DNA of 64,000 nucleotides, taken from an uncultured Roseburia sp. (GTDB lineage Bacteria > Bacillota > Clostridia > Lachnospirales > Lachnospiraceae). Each line of letters opens with the position of its first letter. The stretch's first letter is position 1. Below the pieces are notes generated by a model. The model saw only the letters and a list, made by a program, of their open reading frames with translations. It ran no database searches and was not told where the DNA came from. Of this stretch, positions 63,916 to 64,000 are shown piece by piece. A program made the translations under genes and the position numbers. Where the stretch lies: contig CALWHT010000050.1 of NCBI GenBank assembly GCA_944380515.1, forward strand, positions 1 to 64,000, read 5' to 3'.

Positions 63916-64000
63916 TCAGCCGACAATATCGTCGATTTTCTGCAGCTCCTGCGCAGTGAAATCGGTGTGTCCAAGGATGCTTAAGTTTTCCGTAATCTGT
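63916..64000 (-). CDS. C-terminal end of a probable aldo/keto reductase (partial)
   Basis: Only the last 28 codons are in the window; they end TENLSILGHTDFTAQELQKI then DDIVG and stop at 63916. The ENL...F(T/S)xxEL..ID pattern is common at the end of aldo/keto reductases of the YghZ/MgrA kind. The rest of the gene lies beyond 64000, so the family is tentative. Confidence 0.45.
   Translation of the reverse strand, partial: QITENLSILGHTDFTAQELQKIDDIVG

Overview
The window looks like chromosomal DNA from a spore-forming, low-to-mid GC Firmicute of class Clostridia, most likely family Lachnospiraceae. This is inferred from gene content and order, not from a search. The sporulation and division gene runs spoVG - glmU-like - pth - mfd and hup - rqcP - yabP - yabQ - divIC match the arrangement known from Bacillus and Clostridia. 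The glgC-glgD pair, the eukaryote-like short ProRS, many GGAGG ribosome sites, and TTGACA/TATAAT promoters with U-tract terminators fit the same group. No tRNA, rRNA, CRISPR array, intact transposase or prophage is visible.

Layout. 0-4 kb is a worn accessory strip: the frameshifted tail of a UvrD-type helicase, an MFS transporter, a gutted DpnI-type restriction gene, a DUF1848 protein and an aminoglycoside 6-adenylyltransferase. 4-12.2 kb holds a chemoreceptor and two very large secreted wall-acting proteins, one with fibronectin-III repeats and a GH25 domain, the other with a phage-type lysozyme domain and InlB-type repeats. 12.2-16.3 kb has an MFS transporter, a sodium:amino acid symporter and rarA. 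16.4-20.5 kb is a vanG-type trio (ligase, D,D-peptidase, membrane serine/alanine racemase) preceded by 11-bp-spaced direct repeats but without vanRS beside it. 20.6-27.4 kb holds a GH31 alpha-glucosidase broken by a single-base frameshift, several family-specific proteins of unknown function, an HPr-like protein and a Lys/Ala-rich 11-mer repeat protein. 27.5-32.6 kb is mainly minus strand: prs, a dnaI-like loader, a dnaD-like primosome gene and murC, with a cluster of DnaA boxes between dnaD and murC.

32.8-45.5 kb is plus strand housekeeping: glycogen synthesis (glgC, glgD), spoVG, a short GlmU-like nucleotidyltransferase, pth, mfd, a PrsA-like lipoprotein, a shikimate-kinase-like P-loop protein, a LysM-G5-M23 peptidase and murA. 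45.6-52.8 kb has an HD-GYP phosphodiesterase on the minus strand, then a SAM-I riboswitch with metK, a two-component pair, an RluA-type synthase and proS. 52.9-64 kb has a large TPR-GAF-GGDEF protein overlapping cca, a CotS-like protein, a PEGA lipoprotein, a phosphohexomutase, and hup-rqcP-yabP-yabQ-divIC. The tail of a probable aldo/keto reductase closes the window on the minus strand.

How the genes work together. Cell wall synthesis and remodelling is a recurring theme (murC, murA, van trio, GH25, lysozyme-like and M23 proteins, a PrsA-like foldase). Cyclic-di-GMP turnover is represented by one synthase and one HD-GYP hydrolase. Carbon storage is represented by glgC/glgD and a phosphohexomutase. 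I found no clearly new multi-gene system. The most interesting items are the vanG-type cluster with its repeat-bearing promoter, the DnaA-box cluster beside the helicase-loading genes, a LEA-like 11-mer repeat protein, and several family members lacking a textbook catalytic residue.
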